Positions 49,508 through 60,420 of a stretch of DNA of 64,000 nt are shown here, piece after piece. Position numbers and translations under genes: made by a program. This DNA is from Hondaea fermentalgiana (lineage: Eukaryota; Sar; Bigyra; Thraustochytrida; Thraustochytriidae): the NCBI GenBank assembly GCA_014084085.1, contig NPFB01000005.1:605063-669062 (forward strand), read 5' to 3'. Each line of letters starts with the position of its first letter. Position 1 is the stretch's first letter. Under the pieces are notes generated by a model that saw only the letters and a program-made list of their open reading frames with translations, was not told the origin of the DNA and ran no database searches.

Positions 49508-50917
49508 ATGCCCGCGCCAAAGTCGCGATGCGCGAGAAAGGCTCTTTTCGTTGTGGCGTGCCTAGGGCTGCTGGTAGCGACGTGCTGCGCGGCCATCGTC
49601 AAGAAGCCGCGCACGCCCGAGGGTAAATGCGCAGCACCGGACGGGAAACCGAGTCGGTGGGGCCATCTTTACGTTGAAAATGGGCTCGAGCGCCTCGAAT
49701 TCTTTACGGCCGACTTCAGCACCAAATTTCCATGCGCGCCTCTTGCCTTCGCAGAGGCAAACCCTGTCGAGGCCTGCTCTCCCTTGGAGGGGAACGTTCG
49801 CGGCAAGGCTGTCCTCGTCAAACGCGGAACGTGTAGCTTTCAGCAAAAGGCGGAGCATGTCGCTCGTGCCGGAGCGCTCGCCATGATCGTCGAAAACACC
49901 GCCAAGGATGGCCTCTTTCTCATGCCTGCTGGACTGCCTCGAGATCCGAACGCAGTTAAATCCACGGACCCGGAGCAAGAAGATACCAAGGAGAAACAGC
50001 GCGAACCGGAGTATTTTCGTGATATTACAAGCGTGTTGATTCGTCCGCGGTCAGCCAAGCTGCTCCGTTTGCATTTTGATCGCCACCCCGAAAGCAAGGT
50101 CGTCATCGAGGGTGAGTTTTCGAGGCGTCCTGATGACACCATGCATGTCACGCTCGAGTCTTGTGGCGAATGCCAGCGTGGCATCACAGGTCTGTCCCTC
50201 GAGGAGGAAAACGTACAGCGCGAGAGGTACTTGCACGGTGGACGAAGTGGAGTCGTCACGCTGCGTGGGGCCGCCAACGAGGAAGTGTACTCGTTTGATT
50301 TCTTCGCGTCGCTCATGGGCGCATCCATGCCACCCCCTCGCGCCGAAGGGTACCCCATCGTCGTCCCAGCTTCTGGGAATGAAATGGCATGCGAACCGTT
50401 CGAGTCCAACGAAGTTCCGCATGGAGCAGTCGTCCTTGTTCAAAGGGGACTTTGTCCTTTTGTAGACAAACTCGAGAATGCGCTGCACGCAGGAGCGAGT
50501 GCCGCAATCATTGTTAACAACGAAGGCGAGATCTCTTTGCCAGGCGTTGCTGAGAGCCAGATGATTCCGGACGAATCTGGTTTTCGTAGTGGATCCCTTA
50601 TGGGGTCTGCCATCACTTTCCAGCACGCCGGCATGCACGCGATGCACCTCCTTCAACAACAAGAGGGAGAAGGCACTCTCCGTGCGCATTTCCAATACAC
50701 AGACATTGACATTTTGGCAGTCAAGCTTCTGGCCGAGAACGCTGAGGAAGCCGAACGGCACGCAGAGATGCTCAGTTTCCCGCAGCATCATCCGGGCGAA
50801 TTCGGCCATCTCATTCGTCAGCTCAATCTTCAACATCGAGAGGCCGCGCAGGACATTTTGTTCCCTCTCTTTTCTGCAATGGGTAGTAAATACGTCGAAA
50901 TGCAGAAAGAAAAGTAA
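49508..50917 (+). CDS. secreted protein with two protease-associated (PA) domains
   Basis: 469 aa, ATG at 49508. A signal peptide (RKALFVVACLGLLVATCCAA) ends near residue 29. PA domain 1 (about 60-195) has GNVRGKAVLVKRGTCSFQQK and AGALAMIVENTA; PA domain 2 (about 275-400) has VPHGAVVLVQRGLCPFVDKL and AGASAAIIVNNEGE. Cys pairs fit the oxidising secretory route. No protease or RING domain and no second transmembrane helix follow, unlike vacuolar sorting receptors, signal-peptide peptidase-like proteins or PA-TM-RING ligases. The C-terminus is a charged helix ending in Lys-Glu-Lys, not a KDEL signal. A soluble cargo-binding or substrate-recognition role is inferred. Confidence 0.85.
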   Translation: MPAPKSRCARKALFVVACLGLLVATCCAAIVKKPRTPEGKCAAPDGKPSRWGHLYVENGLERLEFFTADFSTKFPCAPLAFAEANPVEACSPLEGNVRGKAVLVKRGTCSFQQKAEHVARAGALAMIVENTAKDGLFLMPAGLPRDPNAVKSTDPEQEDTKEKQREPEYFRDITSVLIRPRSAKLLRLHFDRHPESKVVIEGEFSRRPDDTMHVTLESCGECQRGITGLSLEEENVQRERYLHGGRSGVVTLRGAANEEVYSFDFFASLMGASMPPPRAEGYPIVVPASGNEMACEPFESNEVPHGAVVLVQRGLCPFVDKLENALHAGASAAIIVNNEGEISLPGVAESQMIPDESGFRSGSLMGSAITFQHAGMHAMHLLQQQEGEGTLRAHFQYTDIDILAVKLLAENAEEAERHAEMLSFPQHHPGEFGHLIRQLNLQHREAAQDILFPLFSAMGSKYVEMQKEK

Positions 50918-51261
50918 ATAAAAAAAAGGTTGATCCTCTTCCCAGGTTTGAGCCTTTTTTCGTCCAGCAAATGACCACTGATCCAAAGGCTTGAACTTCT
51001 GTCCTCACTTCTCGCCCCTCCCCCTCTCACAACCCCACTTTTGTCTTCTTGAAAAACATTATCAATGCAATGACACTTCAAAACACTTCAAAAGGTCAAA
51101 GTTGGACAGAAAGGCAGCACAACAGATTATCAATTTTTTCTAAGACCGAGGAAACGTAGTACTAGGCTTAGTGCCGGGCCAACTCTTGGCACGACTTTTC
51201 CTTTTCTCCTTTTTCCCCCCTTTCCATTTCCTTTACTCAATTAGAGTTGATCCAGACGCTT

Positions 51262-51297
<36 letters not shown>

Positions 51298-51396
51298 ATC
51301 AGAAAATCAACGGGTGGATGGGTGGATGTGCGGAAACTCGCCGCAGCGCGTCGCATCGTGTCGCGTGGATGATATTTGCACAAAGTCGAGACTCGA
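50918..51396. other. convergent intergenic region with (AATC)n
   Basis: This lies between the 3' ends of the PA-domain gene and the GGNBP2 homologue. A perfect (AATC)n run occupies about 51262-51295. Otherwise T/C-rich 3' flanking DNA is seen. Confidence 0.6.
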
Positions 51397-51936
51397 TCAG
51401 TGAGCCGTCTTGCTGGAGAGATTGTAAAATTTTTGGCGCAGATTCTCGCGGAATTCTGCACGAGATGAAGATCCCATCATGCGCTGAAGCTGCATCTGGG
51501 CCTCGCGAATTTCGTCCTCGGTGAGCCCTTCGCCCTCTCCATTCGCAGGAGTATCGCGTTCGGCGCCATTCAGCTCGGAGAAACCCTCGCTCGAGGGCGA
51601 GCCGTCTGCAAGTGACGAAAAAAGAGACGGCGAGCTCGCGCTAGGAGTGGGCGCCGCGCCGAGTTGTTCCAAAAGACGGGCCTCGCAGGCCTGATCCCAG
51701 TTGTTCGAGGAAGTTCCGGACCCCGTAGGGCTTGCCCATTTCGGCGTTGAATGCTTGAGCGCGGCGGCAGCTTTTCGCACGGCATCCTGTTTTTCCTGTT
51801 CCGAGTCTCGACTCGCTTTTGCATCATCATCGTCACGCTTCTTTTGCTGAAGCTTCTCCTTCTCTTTTTCCTTTTCTTTCTCTCGTTCAAGTTCTTGAAG
51901 TTCTTCCTTACGCTTTTCCTTTTCTGCTTCTTCTTC

Positions 51937-51969
<33 letters not shown>

Positions 51970-53745
51970 CTTCTTTTTGTTGGTCTTTTTCTTACGTTTC
52001 TTCTTCTCCTTGCTTTCCTTGCTGTCCGTGCTGTCAAGGAGCATGAAAAGAGATTCCTCGCTCTGGACTTGCAAGGCAGATTGCAAATTCGTCCGCATGC
52101 ACGAGAACGCAATCCACGTCAAAAGCTCGCATGTGCGAGCAAGACACAGCTGGTCAATCCAGGTATCCCGGATGCGATCGAGGAGGACTTTACCAATGCA
52201 ATGCAAAAGTTCCATCTGGCCGTCCTTGAGAGTCGGGGCATGACGATCACTCGATCCACCACTCTGACGATTAAGTTCGTCGCGCGCGTCAGCTTCTTCC
52301 GCGCGTTGAATCAGCACAATCACATCATCGAGGTTCACCAACAGATGCGACCCAGGAATGAGTGGAGGAAATTCAGCATCTCCATCATCTCCGTCGACAT
52401 CGTCGTCGTTGTCGTCTTCGTCATATAGATCATCAGGAAGGAGGAGGAGGTCCGAATCTTCGTACTCGTCGTCCTCAGAGTCGACATCGGCGTTCTCTCG
52501 ATCGCGTGCACGAGCGCAGTCCCAGCAGTCACAGCTGTGCTCGCTCGAACTTCGCTTCTCGCCCAACCTCGCTCGACCGCCGGCAGAAGCGCGACTAACA
52601 GCACCATCGAGGCCAGTACGTTTCAGAAGCGTTGCTGCATCCACCTTGCCCTCGCGCTGTGCCTTGCTCTGCGAGAAAATCTCCTCTTGCGGCGACGGTT
52701 TCTCTAACTCTGGTGCGTCCCCATGTTTGTGCTCGTCGCTTTCTTGAAGGGTGAGTGAGCGCGGCGAAATTGTTTTCACCTTGTACTCGTCCAGATCAAT
52801 GGGGTAATCGGTATCGTCAACGTCGTCAAGCTCGCCCAAGTCGGCGTCCTCGTCGCTTTCGTGCCCGTGAGATTCGTGTCTAGATGCACCTGCATCTCTG
52901 CAGGATTTATTGGTCGAATCAGCATGTGCATTCTTGCGATTCTTGCGTCGTTCTTGTCGATGCTGGCGTCGTCGTCGTCGTTCGCGACGTGAGCTGGCCT
53001 CTCGCGCCATACTGGCGGTCCAAAACGTGTCATCGGGACCACCGAGTAAAAAGGGACGAAAATACTCGGGAGCGTACTCGTCATCTTCATTGTCCTCGAG
53101 GTCATAGGGATGCATGAAACCAACCAAGAGATCGAGAGCCTTGAGGACGTTGCCTCTGCAGTCGCGACAAAAATATAGCTGTTTGAGGTGCTCTGTGAGC
53201 TGGTCACTCATTTCGTGCACGTCGAGTCTGGCGATGTTCTCTTGCACTTCATCCGGGATTTCATCCCAAAAGGGGATCCACGGCTCGTCCATGCGAGGGT
53301 TTGCCGCGTGCAAAGGGCACCGTTGTCGTTTGCTGCCCTTGCGATTGCTAAAGTACGCTTGGCTGTTGAAGGCTGCAAAAACCTTGCCAATATCTTCGTT
53401 GCTTTGAAAGCGAGGGCTGAGACAGACTGTGTCATCCGAGTATTCTTCAAAAATGGCGCCCATGAGCCCTGTGAGACACGACCCTTTGCCCTCGAGGCTT
53501 TGCCGAAGCTGCCGGACGCAGCCAGAGCATCCAATGTCCTGATTGTACTTTGTAATCAACTCGAGCATATCGCTCTTTTTGCACTTCATGCACTTGCTTG
53601 CCGTCTCCTTTGACACTTGCTCGAGGCCGCGCACGATCTCTGCATCTGCGGGCACCTGGTTGCTCTTGAGCACGAAGTCAACCACCTGAGTCTCCTCGTG
53701 GTGGAGGAACCACGCCCTTCGCTTGCCTCGCTGCAAAGCCGCCAT
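51397..53745 (-). CDS. GGNBP2 (gametogenetin-binding protein 2) homologue
   Basis: 782 aa, ATG at 53743-53745. The N-terminal half follows GGNBP2/ZNF403: C52-x2-C55 then DIGCSGCVRQL (C73, C76), RCPLHA (C143, H146), FWDEIPDEVQENIARLD, and LYFCRDCRGNVLKALDLLVG (C193, C196). These Cys/His residues probably bind zinc. An acidic insertion follows. A second conserved block, LLHCIGKVLLDRIRDTWIDQ, is followed by a very basic Lys-rich run and a Gln tract from CTG repeats. Human GGNBP2 is about 700 aa, with roles in germ cells and placenta whose biochemistry is unclear. Its presence in a single-celled eukaryote suggests a basal function. The C-terminal 120 residues look like an added disordered extension. 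Confidence 0.82.
51938..51966 (-). repeat. (CTG)n run encoding a Gln tract
   Basis: About nine CTG units on the plus strand translate as glutamines in the GGNBP2 homologue. Confidence 0.92.
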
Positions 53746-55194
53746 TTTACCCTAGCAGCCTTGGGTCGGAGCCTCTGTCTCTCGCGTCTGCCCCCGCACG
53801 CGCGCCAATGCACGCGCGCTCGCACGCACGCACGCACGCACGTACGTACGCACGCGCGCGGGTTGTGGCCGCTGGGCTCCTTTCTGCCTCGGAATGATCC
53901 GCCGTTCCACCTCGTCTGCGCCGATGGCCCGGCCCGAGACGAGCCTGGGCGCGGCGTAGCGAGCGAGCGCGCGCGTTCCGTGTCTGCCCGGGTCCCGGGA
54001 GCCTTCGCAGCCCGCGCAGCCGCCGGGAGCTCCGTGCGCGCGCGCCGGCGCCGCGAGCTCCGTTTCCTGCGCGTGTTCGTGGTCTGCGTGGGCTCGCTAT
54101 AGCCGACTTGCGGATTTGTTGTTCACTTGGCGCGGCTCGACGCGCACTTGGGTGAAGCTATACTGCACTTGCGGTGGTTGGCGCGCTGCCCGAGCAAGAA
54201 ACCCCGGCATCTCGAGATGCATTTGTTTGGGACGCACTGTCAACAGAAGATCGATTGCCTGCGTCGCAAACAAATGCCTGCTGCTGTCGGCTGGGTGCCG
54301 ATCTTTCCGGGATTCTTACTGAGTTCTGTCTGTGTGTCGGGTCTGTGTGTCTATCTGTCGCCTGTTGCCACGCGCACGTGGAGGATACGAGGATAAGGGA
54401 ACGAAGAAGATTCTTACGAAGGTTTTTTAGAATTTCGAAGGAAGTCGGTGCCGCACGAGTGGTGATTGAAGGACCTAAACTTTTCACTTTTGACCGGTCT
54501 TCGTGCGACCGCCGGCGGATGCCTCTATTGGATGATTCCTGGACAAACTTACTGCCCGCGAAGCGTACTTCCAAGTCATGAAGCTTCCCAGGGATCTATC
54601 TGTCTATGCACATCATGCCAAATTGCGTTCGCTTCTAATCTGATCAAGGAAGAGACGAGCGGGGGAAAAGTCTTTTGGTTGCTCATGTCAAAGGCAACAG
54701 ACTTCTTTCACCAAAATAAAGTAGCAGCAGCGGCTGACAGTCAACATCAAAATACCGAGCTTGTGCGGTCGAAAGTAGTCGTGCCTTGACTTTGCCGACG
54801 TTCCAATCATAAACTTTTCATTCCAACGTCCATGCTACGCGAGACCTTTCCGGCGAGGCGAAGCTCTGACCAACTCGCTCGCGGAGGCTTCAGATTCTTG
54901 CTATTCCTCGCTGATGTGACAGTCCAACCGCAGAATTCCCGTCACACACCCATGTTGCCGTTGAGAACAACAAATCCCACTGACCGTGATCGCCGGGCTT
55001 GCCCTCTCATACAACAACAACAGCAACCAACAACAACAACAACAACTTTCCGTCGACGCACTTGCTGGCTGTCTTTCACTTGCTAGAGGTTGAGCGTGGC
55101 AAAATTGGGGCTTGGCGGGACGACACGCGCGCGCGTAGACCGCTTTGGGCGGAGTCGCGGTCGGACGCCCGTGGGGACGCCGGACATCATCACG
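53746..55194. other. divergent intergenic region (GGNBP2 and EF-hand/WD40 genes)
   Basis: An (ACGC)n run with ACGT units lies at about 53822-53850. A GC-rich block is followed by TTGCGGATTTGTTG-like AT-richer DNA. A CAACAACAA run lies at about 55011-55050. The last 100 bp may be the 3' exon start of the EF/WD40 gene (see that entry). No other gene is supported. Confidence 0.5.
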
Positions 55195-58100
55195 ATGGAG
55201 CGGGACCTCTTCCGTCTCACGGAGCTGCAAAACGAAGGCGTTGACGGTGATGATCGCCTGTTCGCAGGACGTGAGGTGGCCGTCCGCAGGGAAAGCCAGA
55301 GATCAGCCAAAGCTCTTAAAGAAGATGCGGACAATGGAGAAGAAAAGAAGAATGAAAAGGAGCAGGGCACCATGGACATCATGATGCTCCTTGACATTGA
55401 CAAGGTGCCTGCGCTGCGCGACGAATTTGAACAAAAGGAAGAGGGCCTGGAGCTTGCCGAGTTCGTGTACGTGATGCGCAAGTATCTCAAGCGATCACAT
55501 CTAGACGACGCGCAACTCGTTTCTGATCTTTGCGAACTCTTTGCTCAAATCGATGTTAACGGCGACGGGACCATGGAATGGGACGAGTTCACTTCATTCA
55601 TTGTTGAGACTGGAAATGTGGAGCGCATGGACGGCCCGAGCAGCATCCAGCCCTACACCTTGACGGCTTGGCAGGACGACTGCAAACACTCGGGCTTTGT
55701 CGAGCGAGCATACTACTTTTCGGACATTGGCAAGTTCGGAACTTGCGAAACGCAGTCCAACACGCTCAACTTGTACCATCCCGTATCCCTGGAACTAGAG
55801 AGGCGTCTGACAATCGATGAAGGAAGCATTCTTTGTGCCACGTATTTGAGCGGACGTGCCGAGTTCGCCATGGCAAGCTCGAACTTGTCCATTTCTATCA
55901 TGGACGATGCAACGCAGCGCGAACGTCTTCGTTTTGATTCAGATACCTCGCAGACCTGCCTGGACTGGAGTCCGAATTCCAAATCCCTTTATTCAGCTGG
56001 CCTCAATGGCATTGTGCATTGTTGGGACGTCGAGGACGGCCGGGAAAAACACTGCATGGGCGGTGTCTTAAATACCTACTCGCACTTTATCATGAAGGAG
56101 TCCCATACAGACATGGTCCTTGACCTTTTACAAATCGAGTCTCTTGGGAGCATTGCTTCGGCTTCCATGGACCGGACGATTCGACTCTGGGACGTACATA
56201 CAGGCCGCCACAAAAAGACTCTGGAAGGCCATGAAAAGGGCGTTCGATCCCTGGCCTACAACGACGAGTACAGGTTCATGGTGAGCGCAGGTTTTGACTA
56301 TGACGCTTTGGTGTGGAATCCATACGTAGAGCATCTCATCCTGCGGCTGCACGGGCATAATGCTCCTCTATGCAAGGTCGAGATGATTCCCGACTCCCCG
56401 CAAATCATCACGGCTGACACAAGTGGCACCTTTAAAGTGTGGGACATTCGCAACTTTGGCTGCGTGCAGACATTTGCCCCGGATACTGACGAAACGTTGT
56501 ATACCTTTGCCAGCGCGACGCCATACAAGATGCTTCTTGCAACCGGTCGGCGCATGCACCAATTTCAGTACGAGACGCTGAAAAATCCAGACAGAACCAA
56601 TGATGCTCCCACTTTTTGCGCGCTGCTCAATGAAACGACACTGACTATTCTCACAGCCTCACATCAGGACGTTCGGCTCTGGGATGCACAAAAGGGTATT
56701 TTACTCAACCGTTTTCGAGGTCTCATGGATGGCGCAGAGCTCACTGCAGTCTGCCTTGACGACCGAGAGCGCAAATTCATAGTTGGCGACCATCTCGGCC
56801 GCATTCAGGTCTTTGATTACATGAACGGCTGTGAAATGAAGGCATTTGCATATCCGCATCGTGCGCACAAATCCGAGGTTTCTGCGCTCATTTATTGCAA
56901 TGAGCACAAGATTGTCATTTCCTCCGGGTGGGATGATACCATTATTTTGCACGACGAAATGGATCCGGAAGAGGGCATCATGCTTCGCACACTAGAAGGC
57001 GGTCATCATGGCGCCGATATATCTGCGCTTGCCTTTTCGCACAAGCTTTCACTCATCGCTTCGGGCTCGCCGTGCGCTGAGGCGTCCATTGTGTTATGGG
57101 ACTTTGAGTTTGGCCGTGTTGAAGCAGTTCTCTTGCAAGATCTTGACAGTGAGGCGCAGGCAACGCGACAGGCCAAAGGAGACAAAAAGAAGAAAATGTC
57201 TTCCAAGATGATTACTGCTCTCGCTTTCATTGACGAGAGCTTTCCGGGACTCGTCAGTGCCGACGACGCGGGAGGGCTGGTGTTTTGGGCCGTTCGGCCG
57301 GCTTCGCGCTGGCGGAGCCAGCCTCTCGCTCGAATCGTTAACCGTCATGAGAACCAGCCAGCTGCCATATCCGTCATAAGTCTACATCAGGAAAAACAGT
57401 TGGTATTCACCGCAGACGAACAAGGCTATGTAAGAACGTGGGACTATTCTTCGCTCGTGACTCAAGTCGAGGCAGATATTGGAGACTTTAAGCCTCACGA
57501 GTGTGAGAATGCCAGACGACGTATCCACATGGATGTATCGGCCAAGGGTCCTCTTGCGAATTTGCGCTCGCCGCGCGCACCTGTATCAACTGTAGCCTTT
57601 CATGCGAATGGGAGTGATAAGCGGGGCTCAACCGCGAGCATGGCGACAACTGTATTTTGCGGAAGCGATGTCGTGACTCAGCTCCACGCGTGGGAGGCGC
57701 ACGCGGAAGGCATTCAATTCATGCAGCTCAAGGTTGAAGGTGACTACTCTTGTGTCATTACCGCCGCGAGTGATTGTCTCGTTCGTGTGTGGGACCTTGA
57801 AGGCAATCCGCTTGGCACACTACGTCAAGGTGAGACCTCCATGGCTCCGGATTGGAAGCTACAGGTCGACATTGTCTCGCGTAATGCTCAAAAGATGGGT
57901 CAAGCGGAGAACATATTGGCTGAAATGGACGATCTTGAAGAGGAATTCGCTGCAGCACGCGCAGCGATCGAGGATGGTGACACAGGCGATCGCGATGATG
58001 ATGACCTGTCTGCGCAAATTGAAGACTATCTCACGGCCTCCTTTTCAAAGCGCAGAGGCAGACGAACCGAGGATGCGCGCTCTTCAGGTTTTGATGAGTC

Positions 58101-58239
58101 AAAGTTGTCACAAGATTCTGCGCCCTATCAGAGGCGCACGCCACGGCTTGCGCCTGTTGGAGCCAAGATGGCCGGTCGAGGATATTCAAATACGTTCCGA
58201 GGAAGAAAGTACCGTGCCGCACTCGCTAAACGTAAATGA
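55195..58239 (+). CDS. EF-hand and WD40-repeat protein
   Basis: 1014 aa from the first ATG of the frame (55195). The frame is open upstream to 55087, just after a CTTGCTAG acceptor-like sequence, so an extra 5' exon could add residues such as GLGGTTRARVDRFGR. Two EF-hands come first: a degenerate one (LELAEFVYVMRKYL) and a canonical one (DVNGDGTMEWDEF). About a dozen WD40 repeats fill most of the rest (GIVHCWDVEDGR, ASASMDRTIRLWDVHTGRHK, FVRTWDYS-like units) and probably form two propellers. The tail is acidic then Arg-rich. Proteins with EF-hands ahead of WD40 propellers (EFCAB8/WDR49/WDR64 group) are often linked to cilia; that role is inferred. Confidence 0.87.
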   Translation: MERDLFRLTELQNEGVDGDDRLFAGREVAVRRESQRSAKALKEDADNGEEKKNEKEQGTMDIMMLLDIDKVPALRDEFEQKEEGLELAEFVYVMRKYLKRSHLDDAQLVSDLCELFAQIDVNGDGTMEWDEFTSFIVETGNVERMDGPSSIQPYTLTAWQDDCKHSGFVERAYYFSDIGKFGTCETQSNTLNLYHPVSLELERRLTIDEGSILCATYLSGRAEFAMASSNLSISIMDDATQRERLRFDSDTSQTCLDWSPNSKSLYSAGLNGIVHCWDVEDGREKHCMGGVLNTYSHFIMKESHTDMVLDLLQIESLGSIASASMDRTIRLWDVHTGRHKKTLEGHEKGVRSLAYNDEYRFMVSAGFDYDALVWNPYVEHLILRLHGHNAPLCKVEMIPDSPQIITADTSGTFKVWDIRNFGCVQTFAPDTDETLYTFASATPYKMLLATGRRMHQFQYETLKNPDRTNDAPTFCALLNETTLTILTASHQDVRLWDAQKGILLNRFRGLMDGAELTAVCLDDRERKFIVGDHLGRIQVFDYMNGCEMKAFAYPHRAHKSEVSALIYCNEHKIVISSGWDDTIILHDEMDPEEGIMLRTLEGGHHGADISALAFSHKLSLIASGSPCAEASIVLWDFEFGRVEAVLLQDLDSEAQATRQAKGDKKKKMSSKMITALAFIDESFPGLVSADDAGGLVFWAVRPASRWRSQPLARIVNRHENQPAAISVISLHQEKQLVFTADEQGYVRTWDYSSLVTQVEADIGDFKPHECENARRRIHMDVSAKGPLANLRSPRAPVSTVAFHANGSDKRGSTASMATTVFCGSDVVTQLHAWEAHAEGIQFMQLKVEGDYSCVITAASDCLVRVWDLEGNPLGTLRQGETSMAPDWKLQVDIVSRNAQKMGQAENILAEMDDLEEEFAAARAAIEDGDTGDRDDDDLSAQIEDYLTASFSKRRGRRTEDARSSGFDESKLSQDSAPYQRRTPRLAPVGAKMAGRGYSNTFRGRKYRAALAKRK

Positions 58240-58395
58240 ATTTGACAATATCTGAATCGTAGCAACTTCATCTTCATGCGCTTGCGAGCTTGAATGACGT
58301 CTGCGAGCAAATTTCCCCATGCACGTCAAACTTGAACTTGACAAGAACGCAGACGCCGAGAACAATGTCAAAAGAAGCGAAACAGGAAATTGACC

Positions 58396-59292
58396 TTATC
58401 TGTCAATCGTCGAGGTACCGAACGCAATGTACAAGAGGAAGCTCAGTAGGCCTACAATGGAGAACAAAGTGAAGCGAAAGTCCACTTTCTTTGCGGAAAG
58501 GTTCGATTTCGCGACTTTTGCAGCTTGAAGCGATTTGAACTGATTACAAGCACGTTCGACTGCCTGCAAAGCACCTTGATCTCGAAGAATATCCTTCGAG
58601 GATGGAGCACAAGAGAGTGCTGATAAAAGCATGCACGCATGTTCCAGCACAGTCTTGCTTCGAGAGTGGTTGCGCGTTGCCGCGACGATCTCTTTGCCGA
58701 CCTCGAGGCCTTGCACGAGAATTATACGGTTGCGTTTGTTATACGTGAGACTGAAGAGAGCTTTGCACGCATTCGTCTGGATGATTGCGCTCCCGGGATG
58801 CTTGCGCATGGCCGCGACAATCTCGTTGCCGACCCTGAGATCCTGCCCGAGGTTCTCCTTGTTGCGAACATTTTTGAATGCGAGATTCCCAAGGGCTCCG
58901 CATGCTATCTCTTGAATAATTTCGCTCTCGGAATGGTTGCGCATGGCCGCAGCCGGTCGCGACCTCTTCGATACCTCCTTCTTTTTCGTGACACAGCCGG
59001 ATAAAGCCGTACACACCGGCCACAGCCGAGCCAGCCAGCCACGCCTGTGTGCAGCCCATTCCACTCTTAGGAGGGTATAAAAAATACACCAAAGGGAATA
59101 AAAAAGTTGCACACGACCTATAGTTCTAAAGATTCTAGCAGGGTCAACTTTCTTTCTCAAAGAGCCAAAGCTTCCGCGAGACCGCCAGCTGCACATGCTA
59201 CATCCATTCTCAATCTTTCTAAAATCCACACACGCGCGCGGGAGAGAGAAAGAGAGAAGAAAGACATAAGTCGCGAACCCATATCTCACCAT
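58396..59292 (-). CDS. ARM-repeat fragment with C-terminal transmembrane helix
   Basis: The open frame gives 298 aa from an ATG at 59290-59292. Only residues from about 113 on look like real protein: two and a half ARM-type repeats (ESEIIQEIACGALGNLAFKN; GSAIIQTNACKALFSLTYNK; RSKTVLEHACMLLSALSC), then a hydrophobic helix (FTLFSIVGLLSFLLYIAFGT) close to the C-terminus. A start at 58942-58944 (MRNHSESEIIQ) would give 182 aa. The N-terminal part is Arg/Cys/Trp-rich and may be untranslated. Either this is a short tail-anchored ARM protein or a truncated relic of a longer ARM-repeat gene. Few ARM repeats and no upstream partner favour a fragment. Confidence 0.5.
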   Translation of the reverse strand: MVRYGFATYVFLLSFSLPRACVDFRKIENGCSMCSWRSRGSFGSLRKKVDPARIFRTIGRVQLFYSLWCIFYTLLRVEWAAHRRGWLARLWPVCTALSGCVTKKKEVSKRSRPAAAMRNHSESEIIQEIACGALGNLAFKNVRNKENLGQDLRVGNEIVAAMRKHPGSAIIQTNACKALFSLTYNKRNRIILVQGLEVGKEIVAATRNHSRSKTVLEHACMLLSALSCAPSSKDILRDQGALQAVERACNQFKSLQAAKVAKSNLSAKKVDFRFTLFSIVGLLSFLLYIAFGTSTIDR

Positions 59293-60420
59293 GGGTCAAG
59301 GGTGGGATATCTATCCCCCGTGACCTCAGGGTCCGTCCAGCCCAATCCGAATGACCCACGTGCCTGACTTTCCAAGCAAGAGCTCTGGTCTGATGGTGAT
59401 CACCACAGGATCATGTGCAAGCTCGCGGTGATGTCAAGTATGCGTGGTGACAATCAAAACAACAAGGCCGCTCTCTTTCACAGCTATGCCATAGCTGCGC
59501 GTTCAAGAACTAGTGCGCAGCTTTGATGCGACGCTGCCTGAATTACGCACCCGTAGCCACGTTCGCACAACAAAATGAGCAAGTCCTTTTTTTCTCGGCT
59601 AGGCCGACGGAGAGGAGCGCAGAAGACACACGTAGCAGCCATTCCAGGAATGCTGACGACGAGCGTTAACAAAGTCTTAGAAGATAATCGACGATACCCG
59701 TCACGATGAGCTACCCATCACCTTGACACCGGGCGGGTGGTAAACTGCTATAGCATCCACGCACAAGCAGATCCAAAGTACCTACCCATCGTGCGAACCG
59801 CAATGCGTTTACACGAATCAACTTTGTTGTTCTTTCTTTCAATCAGACTTCGCGTCAATAAGAAGAACATTTCATTGGGACATGAAATGTCGACCTTGTC
59901 TGTCTCTCTAAAATTGCGGTGAATTGATGGTGTACACCGAGCTCGAATTGAGCGTTCAAACCAGTGTTTGTCACTCCAATAATCAGCATGAGTGGCTTAA
60001 AAGCTGCTGCAAAATTCGATCTAAAAAAAATGCAGCAATCGGGTGGGAGTTTATGTGCATTTCATAGGCGCCTGTGTCATTTCGGTATTGCGAATCTTTT
60101 GCAATTGCAAGAGATCAGACCATTGCACCAAGGCGCGTTTTTTGAAGAATAAAAGAAGAATCCTGGAAGGAAGGAGAGCCCCTCCCGCTCGCTTTGTCCC
60201 TGATAACTTTCAACGGGAGAAATTTCGTAGATTTCGCGCACACACAAACTTGGCTGATTATTTTTTTAAGATACGATGAAGTGCCCAGCAAAGAGAGGTT
60301 CGTGCAGAGGCAAGAAATGAGGAAGGAACGAGAGCGCCTCCCGATCACTTGGTCCCCAATGACTTTTTCATCGGGAGACAACTTGCACAATTCGCGCGGA
60401 GGCAACGTTGGCTGAGCTCG
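59293..60420. other. intergenic region, contains a diverged tandem repeat near its end
   Basis: No complete gene is seen. From 60165 to 60420 two related segments (about 60165-60258 and 60321-60418) are open in the same frame as the downstream gene, so its true 5' part may reach into this region. Small frames at 59484-59672 and 59737-59922 show no features. Confidence 0.5.
60165..60418 (+). repeat. diverged tandem duplication with shared reading frame
   Basis: Copies at about 60165-60258 and 60321-60418 share GGAAGGAA(G/C)GAGAG, CCTCCCG, TTGTCCC-type and GGGAGA segments. Translated in one frame they give EGRRAPPARFVPDNF and EGTRAPPDHLVPNDF, followed by similarly spaced F and L residues. This suggests duplicated coding sequence. 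Confidence 0.65.
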
